64,000 bases of DNA, from assembly GCF_003074055.1 (NCBI RefSeq), contig NZ_CP029043.1, positions 806,001 through 870,000 on the forward strand, read 5' to 3'. The position numbers and the translations under genes were made by a program. This DNA is from Streptomyces nigra (lineage in GTDB: Bacteria; Actinomycetota; Actinomycetes; Streptomycetales; Streptomycetaceae). How positions within the stretch are numbered: position 1 is the first letter of the stretch; each line of letters starts with the position of its first letter. A model generated the notes under the pieces. The model made no database searches, was not told the origin of the DNA, and saw nothing but the letters and a program-made list of their open reading frames with translations. This document shows positions 1-8,930 of this stretch, piece by piece.

Positions 1-181
1 TGGTCGACTTGGTGACGGGCAGGTCGAAGTGCGAGCACGTCAACTCATGGCCGACCGAAGCGAGTTCGCGCACGATCCGCAGCCGCATCGGATCCGACAG
101 GGCGTGCAGCACCCCTTCGAGACGGATCTCCTCGCGCGCCGGGTGCGGCAGGTCTCGGCTGCTGACGGCGGGGCTGGTCAC
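1..181 (-). CDS. ArsR-family transcriptional regulator (3' part cut by window edge)
   Basis: The first 60 or so residues read as an ArsR winged-helix regulator. After a short N-terminal tail, the segment LHALSDPMRLRIVRELA is the classic start of the ArsR wHTH (helices 1-2), followed by the region leading to the recognition helix. The GTG start is preceded by GGAG at a good distance. No earlier in-frame start has a ribosome site. The gene runs off the left edge, so a metal- or ligand-binding site cannot be judged. It is divergent from the Old Yellow Enzyme homologue at 329, with two matched palindromes between them, so it most likely represses both genes. The inducer is unknown; thiol- or quinone-type electrophiles are common for such pairs. 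Confidence 0.85.
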   Translation of the reverse strand, partial: MTSPAVSSRDLPHPAREEIRLEGVLHALSDPMRLRIVRELASVGHELTCSHFDLPVTKST

Positions 182-240
182 GGCGGCTCCAGTTCGTCGG
201 GCCCGCTGACGCGGAGTCCCTCACTCGGTTCGGTTCATTG

Positions 241-290
241 TACGAGACCTCTCGTAGTTTGACATCCACCGTACTACGATGCCTATCGTA
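241..290. promoter_or_regulatory. Twin palindromic operators between arsR-like gene and OYE gene
   Basis: Two perfect 6-4-6 inverted repeats lie 34 bp apart: TACGAGacctCTCGTA at 241-256 and TACGATgcctATCGTA at 275-290. They share the form TACGAK-N4-MTCGTA, as expected for two sites of one dimeric regulator. A TTGACA -35 element (259-264) lies between them and a weak -10 would overlap the second site, so binding would block the promoter of the oxidoreductase gene. The regulator is inferred to be the divergent ArsR protein. Confidence 0.75.
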
Positions 291-328
291 CGAGTCGACC
301 ACCGGTCCCGTGACGAATGGAGTCCGCC

Positions 329-1408
329 GTGAGTGCGCTCTTCGAGCCCTACACCCTGCGCGACCTGACCATCCCCAACCGTGTGTGGATGGCGCCCATG
401 TGCCAGTACTCGGCCGCACCGGAGGGCCCCGACACGGGCGCCGCGAACGACTGGCACTTCGCGCACTACGCCGCCCGCGCGACCGGCGGAACGGGCCTGA
501 TCCTCGTCGAGGCCACCGCCGTCCACCCCGACGGCCGGATCACCCCGTACGACCTGGGCATCTGGAACGACCGGCAGGTCGAGGCGCTGCGCCGGGTCAC
601 GGACTTCCTGCGGGCCCAAGGCACCGTGCCGGGCATCCAGCTCGCCCACGCCGGGCGCAAGGGTTCGACCGGGCGCCCTTGGGAGGGCGGCGGGGCGGTG
701 GGAGCGGACGCCCACGGCTGGCAGCCGGTCGCGCCCAGCGCGATCGCCTTCGCCGAGGGACACCTGGTGCCGAGCGAGCTGACGGTCGACGAGATCCGTG
801 ACGTGGTCCGGCAGTTCGCGGACGCCGCCCGCCGCGCCCTCGCGGCCGGCTTCGATGTCGCCGAGATCCACGGTGCCCACGGCTATCTGATCAACGAGTT
901 CCTCTCCCCGCACTCCAACCACCGCACGGACGAATACGGCGGCTCGTACGAGAACCGCACCCGTCTCGCCCTCGAGGTGGTGGACGCCGTGCGCGCGGTG
1001 TGGCCGCAGGACAAGCCGCTGTTCTTCCGGATCTCCGCCACCGACTGGCTGGGCGAGGACGGCTGGACCGACGAGGACACGGTCCGCCTCGCCGCCGATC
1101 TGCAGGCCCACGGCGTCGACCTGCTCGACGTCTCGACCGGTGGCAACTCCCCCAGCGCCAAGATCCCCGTCGGCCCGGGCTACCAGGTGCCGTTCGCCGC
1201 GCGAGTCAAGACCGAGACTCCCCTGCCGGTCGCCGCGGTGGGGCTGATCACCGACGCCGAGCAGGCGGAGAAGATCCTCGCGAACGGCGAGGCGGACGCC
1301 ATCCTGCTCGGCCGTGAGTTGCTGCGGAACCCTTCCTTCGCCCGCCATGCGGCGCGCGAGCTGGGTGGCGAGGTGAGTGTGCCCGACCAGTACCACCGGT
1401 CGGTCTGA
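329..1408 (+). CDS. NADH:flavin oxidoreductase, Old Yellow Enzyme family (YqjM-like)
   Basis: A 359-residue FMN-dependent ene-reductase that would reduce activated C=C bonds of enones, quinones or nitro compounds in the cytoplasm with NAD(P)H. The TIM-barrel signatures are present: MAPMCQYSA near the N-terminus carries the Cys and Tyr typical of the YqjM class, EIHGAHGY holds the paired His residues that bind substrate, and FLSPHSNHRTDEYGG is the FMN loop. I chose GTG at 329 because GGAG lies 6 nt upstream; an ATG 12 nt earlier (317) overlaps that site. It is divergent from the ArsR gene and probably repressed by it. The physiological substrate is unknown. Confidence 0.93.
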   Translation: MSALFEPYTLRDLTIPNRVWMAPMCQYSAAPEGPDTGAANDWHFAHYAARATGGTGLILVEATAVHPDGRITPYDLGIWNDRQVEALRRVTDFLRAQGTVPGIQLAHAGRKGSTGRPWEGGGAVGADAHGWQPVAPSAIAFAEGHLVPSELTVDEIRDVVRQFADAARRALAAGFDVAEIHGAHGYLINEFLSPHSNHRTDEYGGSYENRTRLALEVVDAVRAVWPQDKPLFFRISATDWLGEDGWTDEDTVRLAADLQAHGVDLLDVSTGGNSPSAKIPVGPGYQVPFAARVKTETPLPVAAVGLITDAEQAEKILANGEADAILLGRELLRNPSFARHAARELGGEVSVPDQYHRSV

Positions 1409-1472
1409 CCCACATCGAGGCCCGGCGGCCGGCGGCCGCACCACACGGTCACGGCCCGCCACCTCGGGACCG

Positions 1473-2234
1473 CTACACCGTTTCGGACGCCGGCCCGCGC
1501 GCCTCGCCGGCCATCTCCCGCCGGTAGCGCGCGTATGCGGCGCGCAGGCCCGCGCCCGGCCAGTCGTCCGGGAGCAGGGCGGGCGGCAGCACCGGGTCGG
1601 CCAGCAGATGCCGTACGACCGCGGCGAAGGCGGTAAAGCGCGCGGACGGCGTGTCGGCGCGGGCGACATGGTCGAGCAGGGCGTGCCCGGTGGCGGCCCA
1701 GGCGTCCAGGTCCCACAGGGCGGCGGCCAGGTCGCGGGCGGCCAGGTCGGGCCGGGCCCGGTAGCACTGGGCGACCTCGTCGAGGGCCTCCGGCAGAGGG
1801 CGGCGCAGATTGGCCGGGCGCAGCCAGACGCCCTCGCGCAGTTCGGCGAGGCGGAGCCGGGTCAGCCGGGCGCGCAGTTCGGCGCGGTCGGCCGGGTCGC
1901 GTCCGGTGGCCGTGACCACGACCATCTCCCAGTCGCCGTCCCAGACCCCGGTCTCCGGATGGACGGCGTCGTCCTGGCGGCGCTGCCGCTCCAGAAGACG
2001 GTCGCTGAGCGCGTACACGCCGTCCGCGCGGCGCAGGTCGCCGGCGGCGACCATACGGCTGAGCGCCGCCCGCAGTGTGGTGCCCGCGATGCCGAACGGC
2101 TCGACGGCGCGCACCAGTTCCCGTACGGGCAGCTCCGGGGGGTGCAGGCCGAGCAGGAGGCTGAGGACGACCGAGCGGGCGGACAACGGGCGCAGTTCCA
2201 CCTCGTCACCCCGCTGTGCCACGTCCTCGCCCAT
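1473..2234 (-). CDS. PaaX-family transcriptional regulator
   Basis: A 253-residue protein with the PaaX layout: an N-terminal winged helix (LSARSVVLSLLLGLHPPELPV, then LRAALSRMVAAGDL as the recognition region) followed by the central and C-terminal PaaX domains. In Enterobacteria PaaX represses phenylacetate catabolism with phenylacetyl-CoA as inducer, but here the gene is divergent from an aidB-type acyl-CoA dehydrogenase. The paa operon is 12 kb away and has a different type of operator. The ATG gives the usual family length. It probably regulates its own divergent promoter region; the ligand, perhaps an acyl-CoA, is inferred. Confidence 0.88.
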   Translation of the reverse strand: MGEDVAQRGDEVELRPLSARSVVLSLLLGLHPPELPVRELVRAVEPFGIAGTTLRAALSRMVAAGDLRRADGVYALSDRLLERQRRQDDAVHPETGVWDGDWEMVVVTATGRDPADRAELRARLTRLRLAELREGVWLRPANLRRPLPEALDEVAQCYRARPDLAARDLAAALWDLDAWAATGHALLDHVARADTPSARFTAFAAVVRHLLADPVLPPALLPDDWPGAGLRAAYARYRREMAGEARGPASETV

Positions 2235-2246
2235 GACCGGGTAGCT

Positions 2247-2265
2247 TACGTGCCGGATCGGCGTA
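2247..2265. promoter_or_regulatory. Imperfect palindrome in the paaX-like/aidB divergent promoter
   Basis: The 66-bp space between the two divergent starts contains TACGtGCCGgatCGGCGTA, an imperfect palindrome with a perfect GCCG/CGGC core. It is the only symmetric element in this short region and a candidate binding site for the PaaX-type protein. An AT-richer stretch (TATTACAGTATT) follows and probably holds the -10 of aidB. Confidence 0.35.
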
Positions 2266-2300
2266 TTACAGTATTGCTGCGGCCGTAGAGGTGGTGCAAC

Positions 2301-4004
2301 ATGGGCGGCATGGTCTCGACACCCGCCCAGGAGCAGCCCGTGGACCCGCAGGACCGGTCCGGGCCGTACGCCACCCACGACGTCTCCAACCAGCCCCCGC
2401 CGCTGGCGCCCTACGACGCGTCGCAGGACATCGCGCTGCTGGAGGGCCTGCGGCGCGAGGGCGCCGGCTGGGCCGAGGAGGGCATCCGGCGGCTCGGCCT
2501 GCGGGCCGGCAGCGCCGAGGCGCAGGAGTGGGGCGAGCTGGCCAATCGCCACGAGCCCGAGCTGCGCACCCACGACCGGTACGGCCATCGCGTCGACGAG
2601 GTCGAGTTCCACCCGAGCTGGCACCACCTGATGCGGGTCGCGGTCGGCGAGGGCCTCGCGGCGGCGCCCTGGGCGGACGACCGGCCCGGCGCGCACGTCG
2701 CCCGGACCGCGGGCGGGCTGGTGTGGGGACACACCGAGGCCGGGCACGGCTGCCCGACGTCGATGACGTACGCGGCCGTCCCCGTGCTGCGCCGGCAGCC
2801 CGAGCTCGCCAAGGTGTACGAACCGCTGCTGACCAGCCGGGAGTACGACCCCGGCCTGCGGGTGCCGACGGAGAAGCGCGGCCTGCTCGCCGGCATGGGG
2901 ATGACCGAGAAGCAGGGCGGCTCCGACGTCCGGACCAACACGACGACGGCGTGGCCGTCCGCGGAGCCCGGCGTGTACACGCTGCGCGGGCACAAGTGGT
3001 TCACGTCGGCCCCGATGTGCGACGTCTTCCTGGTGCTCGCGCAGGCCCCCGGCGGTCTGTCCTGCTTCCTGGTGCCGCGGGTCCTGCCGGACGGCAGCCG
3101 CAACACCTTCCGTATCCAGCGGCTCAAGGACAAGCTCGGCAATCGCTCCAACGCGTCCTCCGAACCGGAGTTCGACGGGACGGTCGCCTGGCTCGTCGGG
3201 CCCGAGGGGCGGGGCGTCAAGACCATCATCGAGATGGTCAACTGCACCCGGCTCGACTGTGTGATGTCCTCGGCGACGCTGATGCGCAAGACGCTCGTCG
3301 AGGCGGGCCACCATGTGCGCCACCGCAGCGCGTTCGGAGCCCGGCTGATCGACCAGCCGCTGATGCGCAACGTCCTGGCCGACCTGGCGCTGGAGTCGGA
3401 GGCGGCGACGACCCTGACGCTGCGGCTGGCGGGCGCCGCCGACCGGTCGGTGCGCGGGGACGACCCCGACGGCACCGAGTCGGCGTTCCGCCGGATCGCC
3501 ACCGCCGTCGGCAAGTACTGGGTGACGAAGCGGGGCCCGGCGTTCACCGCGGAGGCGCTGGAGTGCCTGGGCGGCAACGGCTACGTCGAGGAGTCGGGCA
3601 TGCCCCGCCACTACCGCGAGGCACCGCTGCTGTCGATCTGGGAGGGCTCCGGGAACGTCAACGCCCTGGACGTGCTGCGGGCGCTGAGCCGGGAACCGGC
3701 CACCGCCGACGCGCTCTTCGCCGAGCTGGCCCTCGCGCGCGGGGCGGACGCCCGGCTGGACGCCTCCGTCACCCGGCTCAAGGCCGGGCTGGCCGAGGGG
3801 ACGGAGGCCGGGGCCCGGCGCCTGGTCGAGCAGATGGCCCTGACCCTCCAGGCCGCCCTGCTGGTCCGGCACGCCCCGGCTGCGGTCGCCGACGCGTTCT
3901 GCGCGACCCGGCTCGGCGGCGACTGGGGTCACGCCTTCGGGACCCTCCCCGACAGCGCGGACCTCGACACGATCCTGGCGCGGGCCCTGCCGGACGGCGT
4001 CTGA
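2301..4004 (+). CDS. aidB: Acyl-CoA dehydrogenase family protein, AidB type
   Basis: A 567-residue flavoprotein that aligns along its length with my recollection of E. coli AidB. It has the N-terminal THDVSNQPPPLAPYD motif, GLLAGMGMTEKQGGSDVRTN at the FAD/substrate site, LKDKLGNRSNASSEPEF, LGGNGYVEESGMPRHYRE and IWEGSGN near the C-terminus. AidB belongs to the adaptive response to DNA alkylation. It binds FAD and DNA and has weak isovaleryl-CoA dehydrogenase activity; its true reaction is unsettled. The ATG follows AGAGGTGG at proper spacing; a second ATG at 2310 is possible. No ada or alkA gene lies nearby. The PaaX-type neighbour is the likely regulator, which would differ from the Ada control of E. 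coli. Confidence 0.9.
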   Translation: MGGMVSTPAQEQPVDPQDRSGPYATHDVSNQPPPLAPYDASQDIALLEGLRREGAGWAEEGIRRLGLRAGSAEAQEWGELANRHEPELRTHDRYGHRVDEVEFHPSWHHLMRVAVGEGLAAAPWADDRPGAHVARTAGGLVWGHTEAGHGCPTSMTYAAVPVLRRQPELAKVYEPLLTSREYDPGLRVPTEKRGLLAGMGMTEKQGGSDVRTNTTTAWPSAEPGVYTLRGHKWFTSAPMCDVFLVLAQAPGGLSCFLVPRVLPDGSRNTFRIQRLKDKLGNRSNASSEPEFDGTVAWLVGPEGRGVKTIIEMVNCTRLDCVMSSATLMRKTLVEAGHHVRHRSAFGARLIDQPLMRNVLADLALESEAATTLTLRLAGAADRSVRGDDPDGTESAFRRIATAVGKYWVTKRGPAFTAEALECLGGNGYVEESGMPRHYREAPLLSIWEGSGNVNALDVLRALSREPATADALFAELALARGADARLDASVTRLKAGLAEGTEAGARRLVEQMALTLQAALLVRHAPAAVADAFCATRLGGDWGHAFGTLPDSADLDTILARALPDGV

Positions 4005-4051
4005 GGGCCGCGCCGCGCATCAGGTGGCGGGCCCGCACCACACCGGGGCCC

Positions 4052-4149
4052 CACCGCGGGCGCCTCGCCACCCGGGCCCCCACCGGGGAGCCGCCGTCAC
4101 CACCGCGGGCGCCTCGCCACCCGGGCCCCCACCGGGGAGCCGCCGTCAC
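4052..4149. repeat. Perfect 49-bp tandem duplication
   Basis: Two identical 49-bp units, 4052-4100 and 4101-4149, each starting CACCGCGGGCGCCTCGCC and ending GCCGCCGTCAC. The second unit supplies the stop codon (TCA on this strand, 4146-4148) of the leftward membrane-protein gene, so the extra unit lies just beyond that gene's end. A degenerate piece of the same sequence occurs at about 4028-4051. The GC-rich content may fold and act as a terminator region between the convergent genes. Confidence 0.95.
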
Positions 4150-4733
4150 CAGGTGGGGCGTCCGCCCCAGGACGGCCCGAAGCGGGCCCACTCCCGGCCC
4201 CACCACTCGATCCGGCGGCTCTCCAGGCGGGTGCGCAGGGCGCGGCCCGCGACGAACGGGACGGCGGCCGCGCACAGGCCCGCCAGGCCGCCCACCAGCG
4301 TCGCCCGCGTGTGCGCCTCGGCGGGGGTGGCGGGGCGGCCGACCAGATGTCCTTCCGGGTCCGTCCACACGGTGACCGGTGTGCCGGCCGGGCTGCCGGG
4401 GCGGACGCGGGCCTGGCCGGAGCGCGGGGAGCCGTCCGGCGCGCTCCAGCGGACCTCGGCCCAGACCCGCTCGGCGTTCGACGAGCCGGTGCGGGCGCCG
4501 GCCCGGCCCGGCGCGTCGTCGCCGAGCAGGGCGACGACCGGCCGCCACTCGGCCCGTTCGCGGGCCAGGCCCCGCTCCACGGTGTCGGCGGTCGTCTGGC
4601 AGGTGAGGACGCCGGCGAGGACCATGGCCGCCCAGACGGCGAGCAGGACCCACGACTCGAGCGCGTCGGCGCGGCGCTTGAGCGGATTGCGCCGCCACCG
4701 CCACAGCCACACCCTGCGACCACGGAACGCCAT
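4146..4733 (-). CDS. Rv1733c-like two-TM membrane protein
   Basis: A 195-residue protein with a basic N-terminus (RRVWLWRWRRNPLKRR), a first TM near residues 25-45 (WVLLAVWAAMVLAGVL), an extracytoplasmic loop with a small beta-rich domain (VWAEVRW, then VTVWTDPEGHLVGRP), a second TM around 160-180 and a cytosolic tail WWGREWARFGPSWGG. This is the layout of the mycobacterial Rv1733c family, common in many copies in Streptomyces; the function is unknown. The ATG at 4733 has AGGAGG 9 nt upstream. Longer upstream starts lack a ribosome site and add Arg/Pro-rich sequence. Its stop codon lies in the 49-bp tandem duplication. Confidence 0.78.
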   Translation of the reverse strand: MAFRGRRVWLWRWRRNPLKRRADALESWVLLAVWAAMVLAGVLTCQTTADTVERGLARERAEWRPVVALLGDDAPGRAGARTGSSNAERVWAEVRWSAPDGSPRSGQARVRPGSPAGTPVTVWTDPEGHLVGRPATPAEAHTRATLVGGLAGLCAAAVPFVAGRALRTRLESRRIEWWGREWARFGPSWGGRPTW

Positions 4734-4975
4734 AGGCGGCTGCCTCCTCACGAGCGCACGGACGCGCGGCACGGACGTGCCGGGCCGGCTCACACCCATA
4801 CGGGCCCCGGCGCGCGGTTGCTCACGCCGCGGGACGGACACGGGCGTGGGCCGCGTCACGCGATACGTGTCATCGCCGCTCCGACCTGCGGTGTCGCCCT
4901 TCGCGGGGGTGACTGTCAGTGGTGGGGTGCAGACTGGCCGATGTCTGGGACAAAGGCGTCGCGGAGGTGACCGTC

Positions 4976-6061
4976 ATGACCGAGGTATTGCTCGCAGTGG
5001 GCACACGCAAGGGCCTGTTCATCGGCCGGAGGCGAGGGGGGACCTGGGAGTTCGACGAGAGTCCGTACTTCAACGCGCAGGCGGTGTACTCGGTCGCCGT
5101 CGACACCCGGGGCGACCGCACCCGGCTCCTCGTCGGCGGCGACAGCGCGCACTGGGGCCCGTCCGTGTTCCACTCGGACGACCTGGGCCGCACCTGGACC
5201 GAACCGGCCCAGCCGGCGGTCAAGTTCCCCAAGGACACGGGGGCCTCGCTGGAGCGGGTGTGGCAGCTGCACCCGGCCGCCGCGGAGCCCGACGTGGTGT
5301 ACGCGGGCACCGAACCGGCCGCGCTGTACCGCTCGGAGGACCGGGGCGAGACGTTCGAGCTGGTCCGGCCGCTGTGGGAGCACCCGACCCGGTCCAAGTG
5401 GGTGCCGGGCGGCGGGGGCGAGGGCCTGCACACCGTGGTCACGGACCCGCGCGACCCGAAGACCCTGACGGTCGCCGTCTCCACGGCGGGCGTGTTCCGC
5501 ACCACCGACGGCGGGGCGAGCTGGACACCGTCCAACTCCGGTGTCTCGGCGGTGTTCCTGCCGGATCCGAACCCCGAGTTCGGCCAGTGCGTCCACAAGG
5601 TCACGCAGGACGCCGAGGACGCGGACTGCCTGTACCTCCAGAACCACTGGGGGGTGTACCGCAGCGACGACGCGGGCGGGCACTGGACGGACATCGGCGA
5701 GGGCCTGCCGTCCACGTTCGGGTTCGCGGCAGCCGCCCACCCGCGGCGCGGCGGGACGGCGTACGTGTTCCCGATCCAGGCCGACTCCGACCGCGTGCCG
5801 GCGGAGCGGCGCTGCCGCGTCTTCCGTACGGCGGACTCGGGTGGGACCTGGGAGCCGCTGACGGCGGGGCTGCCGCAGGAGGACCACTACGGCACGGTGC
5901 TGCGGGACGCGCTGTGCACCGACGACGCCGATCCGGCGGGCGTGTACTTCGGCAACCGCAACGGCGAGGTGTTCGCGTCGGCCGACGACGGCGACTCCTG
6001 GCGCCAGCTCGCCTCCCATCTGCCGGATGTGCTGTGCGTCAGGGCGGCGGTGATCGGATGA
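4976..6061 (+). CDS. BNR/WD40-like beta-propeller repeat protein
   Basis: A 361-residue protein with repeated sialidase-type Asp-box motifs (SxDxGxTW): [40 protein letters not shown] and SADDGDSW. They are spaced to build a six- or seven-bladed propeller. It has no signal peptide and none of the arginine triad expected of a true sialidase, so neuraminidase activity is unlikely. The family (VPS10/YVTN-like glycosyl-hydrolase homologue) is cytoplasmic with unknown role. The start at ATG 4976 follows GGAGGT by 7 nt; an in-frame ATG at 4919 has no ribosome site. It precedes ung with a 73-nt gap. Confidence 0.83.
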   Translation: MTEVLLAVGTRKGLFIGRRRGGTWEFDESPYFNAQAVYSVAVDTRGDRTRLLVGGDSAHWGPSVFHSDDLGRTWTEPAQPAVKFPKDTGASLERVWQLHPAAAEPDVVYAGTEPAALYRSEDRGETFELVRPLWEHPTRSKWVPGGGGEGLHTVVTDPRDPKTLTVAVSTAGVFRTTDGGASWTPSNSGVSAVFLPDPNPEFGQCVHKVTQDAEDADCLYLQNHWGVYRSDDAGGHWTDIGEGLPSTFGFAAAAHPRRGGTAYVFPIQADSDRVPAERRCRVFRTADSGGTWEPLTAGLPQEDHYGTVLRDALCTDDADPAGVYFGNRNGEVFASADDGDSWRQLASHLPDVLCVRAAVIG

Positions 6062-6134
6062 CCGCGCGCGGCTTACGGGCGGCCTCCGGCCACCGGTTGA
6101 TCGGCGCCACCCGTACGGCAGTAGGGTGACGCCC

Positions 6135-6812
6135 GTGGCTCCACGACCCTTGCATGAAATCGTCGAACCGGGCTGGGCGAAGGCCCTGGAACCGGTCGCC
6201 GACCGGATCGCCGCGATGGGGGACTTCCTGCGCGCCGAGATCGCGGCCGGACGCACCTATCTGCCGGCCGGGCCGAACGTCCTGCGGGCGTTCCAGCAGC
6301 CGTTCGACGAGGTGCGGGTCCTGATCGTCGGTCAGGACCCCTACCCCACCCCGGGGCACGCCGTCGGTCTGTCGTTCTCGGTGGCTCCCGAGGTACGTCC
6401 GCTGCCCGGCAGTCTCATCAACATCTACCGGGAGCTGGGTTCCGACCTGGGGCTGCCGCAGCCGTCCAACGGCGATCTGACGCCCTGGACCCAGCAGGGC
6501 GTGCTGCTGCTCAACAGGGCGCTCACCACGGCCCCGCGCAAACCGGCAGCGCATCGCGGCAAGGGCTGGGAGGAGGTCACCGAGCAGGCGATCCGCGCGC
6601 TCGCCGCGCGCGGCAAGCCTCTGGTGTCCATCCTGTGGGGCCGCGACGCCCGCAACTGCCGTCCGCTGCTCGGGACCCTTCCGTCGGTGGAGTCGGCGCA
6701 TCCCTCGCCGATGTCGGCCGACCGCGGATTCTTCGGCTCGCGTCCGTTCAGCCGGGCCAACGACCTACTGATCCAGCAGGGCGGTCAGCCCGTGGACTGG
6801 CGTCTGCCGTGA
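6135..6812 (+). CDS. ung: Uracil-DNA glycosylase, family 1
   Basis: A 225-residue family-1 UDG that removes uracil from DNA at the start of base-excision repair. The water-activating loop GQDPYP is at about residue 65, the uracil-binding region is [10 protein letters not shown] with Asn, and the catalytic His loop reads [23 protein letters not shown] near residue 187. The Leu of the usual HPSPLS motif is Met here, a conservative change. I prefer GTG at 6135: a TAGGGT -10 box (6121-6126) ends 8 nt before it, suggesting a nearly leaderless start. GTG at 6126 is the alternative. Its last bases overlap the next start as GTGA, so the two genes are translationally coupled. Confidence 0.92.
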   Translation: MAPRPLHEIVEPGWAKALEPVADRIAAMGDFLRAEIAAGRTYLPAGPNVLRAFQQPFDEVRVLIVGQDPYPTPGHAVGLSFSVAPEVRPLPGSLINIYRELGSDLGLPQPSNGDLTPWTQQGVLLLNRALTTAPRKPAAHRGKGWEEVTEQAIRALAARGKPLVSILWGRDARNCRPLLGTLPSVESAHPSPMSADRGFFGSRPFSRANDLLIQQGGQPVDWRLP

Positions 6813-7819
6813 CCGGTTCCGGGGGCGGGCCGGCCGGGTTCCTGGCCGTCGATTCCGGCGGTTCGGGGCTGCGCGTCGTCGTCGGTGAGGCCGGACGCGG
6901 GGTGCTGGCCCGGCGAGAGTCGCGCGAGCCCCTGCGGACCGGGGACCGAGGGCTCGACCCCGACCACCTCATGGGACAACTGGTGCCCATGGTGCGTGCG
7001 TTGACCGCCGACGCAGGGGTCAGCCGGCTCGGCGCCGCCGCGATCGGTGCGGCGGGGCTCGCCTCCCTCGGGGACGCCCTGCGGGACGAGCTGCCTGTCG
7101 CGCTGGAGCGGGCGTTCGGCATCCGGCGGGTCGCTCTCGCCGCCGACGCCATTACCGCCTATGTGGGTGCCCTGGGCTCCCGGCCCGGTGCCGTCGTCGC
7201 GGCCGGTACGGGTCTGATCGCGATCGGCACCGATCTGACGGCATGGCAGCGCGCCGACGGCTGGGGGCATCTGCTCGGCGACTGCGGCGGCGGCGCCTGG
7301 ATCGGGCGGGCCGGACTGGAGGCGGCGCTGCGCGCGCACGACGGGCGCTCCGGCGGTTCCGCCGCGCTGCTGGCGGCCGCCGAGGAGCAGTTCGGGCCGG
7401 TGCGAGGGCTGCCGGGCGCGGTGTATCCGCGGACGGACCGGGCGGCCGTCCTCGCCTCGTTCGCCCCGCGGGTGGCCGCCTGCGCGGCCGACGGGGACCC
7501 GGTGGCCGTGGACGTGCTGCGGGCCGCCGCGCGCCATGTGGCGGACTCGGCGGCGGCCGTCTGCCCGTCGTCGGGCACACCGCATCTCGCGCTCACCGGT
7601 GGCCTGTTGAAGCTGGGGGACCCGCTGCTCGGCCCGCTGGACGAGGAGATGGCGCGACGGCTGCCGCACGCGCGGCGCGTGCCGGCCGCCGGGGACCCGC
7701 TGGAGGGGTCCGTATGCCTCGCGACCGACCTGGTGACGGGTGGACTGACACTGCCCGGCGACCCGGCGATGCTGACCGTGATCGAGGGGGCGACCGTGAC
7801 AGAGGGCGACGAGGAGTGA
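6809..7819 (+). CDS. BadF/BadG/BcrA-type ATPase, N-acetylglucosamine kinase-like
   Basis: A 336-residue member of the ASKHA sugar-kinase/ATPase fold. Phosphate-1 loop [15 protein letters not shown] is at the N-terminus, an adenosine-type motif [10 protein letters not shown] lies at about 130, [16 protein letters not shown] is the sugar-binding/ATP signature of N-acetylglucosamine kinases, and LTGGLLKLG is the C-terminal adenosine motif. The protein most likely phosphorylates an amino sugar. A role in cell-wall sugar recycling is inferred from the family. The GTG start overlaps the ung stop codon (GTGA), an unusual partnership with a repair gene that may only reflect compact packing. Confidence 0.83.
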   Translation: MTGSGGGPAGFLAVDSGGSGLRVVVGEAGRGVLARRESREPLRTGDRGLDPDHLMGQLVPMVRALTADAGVSRLGAAAIGAAGLASLGDALRDELPVALERAFGIRRVALAADAITAYVGALGSRPGAVVAAGTGLIAIGTDLTAWQRADGWGHLLGDCGGGAWIGRAGLEAALRAHDGRSGGSAALLAAAEEQFGPVRGLPGAVYPRTDRAAVLASFAPRVAACAADGDPVAVDVLRAAARHVADSAAAVCPSSGTPHLALTGGLLKLGDPLLGPLDEEMARRLPHARRVPAAGDPLEGSVCLATDLVTGGLTLPGDPAMLTVIEGATVTEGDEE

Positions 7820-7939
7820 TCTTCCGGGGTCGCGCGATCCCCCTCTACGCGTCAACCAATCCGACAAAAGCGGACGGATACCGCTCACCTGCACCCTCCC
7901 CGAACAGGGGAGCCCAGGAAACCAGTAACATGCGGCGCC

Positions 7940-8863
7940 ATGAGCTCCCCCACTGGACCCGCGTCCGGCCTGCCAGTACGAATGCCGCGACCCCGCCAGC
8001 CCGGGCGGCACCGCCGACCCGAGCCCTTGGCGGCTCCTGAAGGCGCGCCCGCGCTCGTCCTCGCGGTGCCCGGCACACCGAGTGCCGCCACCCGCGGCCT
8101 CGCCGAGGAGGTCGTGAGCATCGCCCGCTCCGAGCTTCCCGGCCTCGACGCCCGCATCGGGTACGTCGACGGTGACGACGGGGAGTTCCCCACGCTCCAG
8201 TCGGTGCTCACGCGGGCCGCCGAGGAGCGCACCGCCCGTTACGAGCAGGCGATCGCCGCGGGTGTGGAGGCCAAGGAGCCCGAGGGCCCCGTCGCCGTGG
8301 TCGTGCCGCTGCTCGCCGGCCCGGACAGCGCGCTGCTGCGCGTCATCCGCCAGGCCGTGATGGACAGCCGTGTGGCGGCCGATCTGACCGATGTGCTCGG
8401 CCCGCACCCGCTGCTCGCCGAGGCCCTGCACGTGCGCCTGTCGGAGGCAGGTCTGGCCCGCGCCGACCGGGCGCGCCTGTTCACCGTGGCCACGGCCGCA
8501 GACGGCATCATCCTGGCCTCGGTCGGCGGTGACGAGGCCGTGCAGGCGGCCGGCATCACCGGCATGCTGCTCGCCGCGCGGCTCGCCGTGCCGGTGATGG
8601 CGGCGGCCCTGGACCAGGAGGGCTCGATCGCGGCGGTCGCCGAGCAGCTGCGGTCCTCCGGTTCGCAGCAGCTGGCCCTGGCCCCGTATCTGATCGGCCC
8701 GGAGATCGACGCCGCCCTGATCGAGGAGGCCGCGCGGGAGGTGGGCTGCTCCGCCGCCGAGGCGCTCGGCCCGTACCCGGCGATCGGCAAGCTGGCCCTG
8801 TCGCAGTACACGACGGCGCTGGGCATCGCCCCGCAGCAGGCGCAGGGCACGCCGGTGCGCTGA
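7940..8863 (+). CDS. CbiX/SirB-like protein lacking the chelatase histidines
   Basis: A 307-residue protein with two tandem halves of chelatase fold, annotated in related genomes as sirohydrochlorin chelatase. The segment where active CbiX has GHGS reads VLAVPGTPSAATRGLAEEV here, and the second-half loop VVVPLLAGPDSALLR also lacks the usual metal-binding His, so ferro- or cobaltochelatase activity is doubtful. The first 35 residues are Pro/Arg-rich and probably disordered. TAACAT (7926-7931) lies 8 nt upstream of the ATG and no ribosome site is visible, so the message may be leaderless. No siroheme or cobalamin gene is nearby. It ends at a strong bidirectional terminator. Confidence 0.68.
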   Translation: MSSPTGPASGLPVRMPRPRQPGRHRRPEPLAAPEGAPALVLAVPGTPSAATRGLAEEVVSIARSELPGLDARIGYVDGDDGEFPTLQSVLTRAAEERTARYEQAIAAGVEAKEPEGPVAVVVPLLAGPDSALLRVIRQAVMDSRVAADLTDVLGPHPLLAEALHVRLSEAGLARADRARLFTVATAADGIILASVGGDEAVQAAGITGMLLAARLAVPVMAAALDQEGSIAAVAEQLRSSGSQQLALAPYLIGPEIDAALIEEAAREVGCSAAEALGPYPAIGKLALSQYTTALGIAPQQAQGTPVR

Positions 8864-8880
8864 CGCCCCCGGAGATCGTG

Positions 8881-8926
8881 ACGCCGAAGGGCCCGCCCCC
8901 CTCACAGGGAGCGGGCCCTTCGGCGT
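8881..8926. terminator. Bidirectional terminator, 16-bp perfect stem
   Basis: ACGCCGAAGGGCCCGC (8881-8896) pairs perfectly with 8911-8926 across a 14-nt loop. It lies between the convergent CbiX-like and lactonase genes, so it can end both messages. There is no U-tract, as is common in Streptomyces. Confidence 0.85.
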
Positions 8927-8930
8927 ACGG

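Noticed and set aside
6058..6129. 23-codon open frame overlapping the BNR gene stop
   Set aside because: Contains a rare TTA codon, no family match and no ribosome site beyond the BNR gene; more likely leader or promoter of ung.
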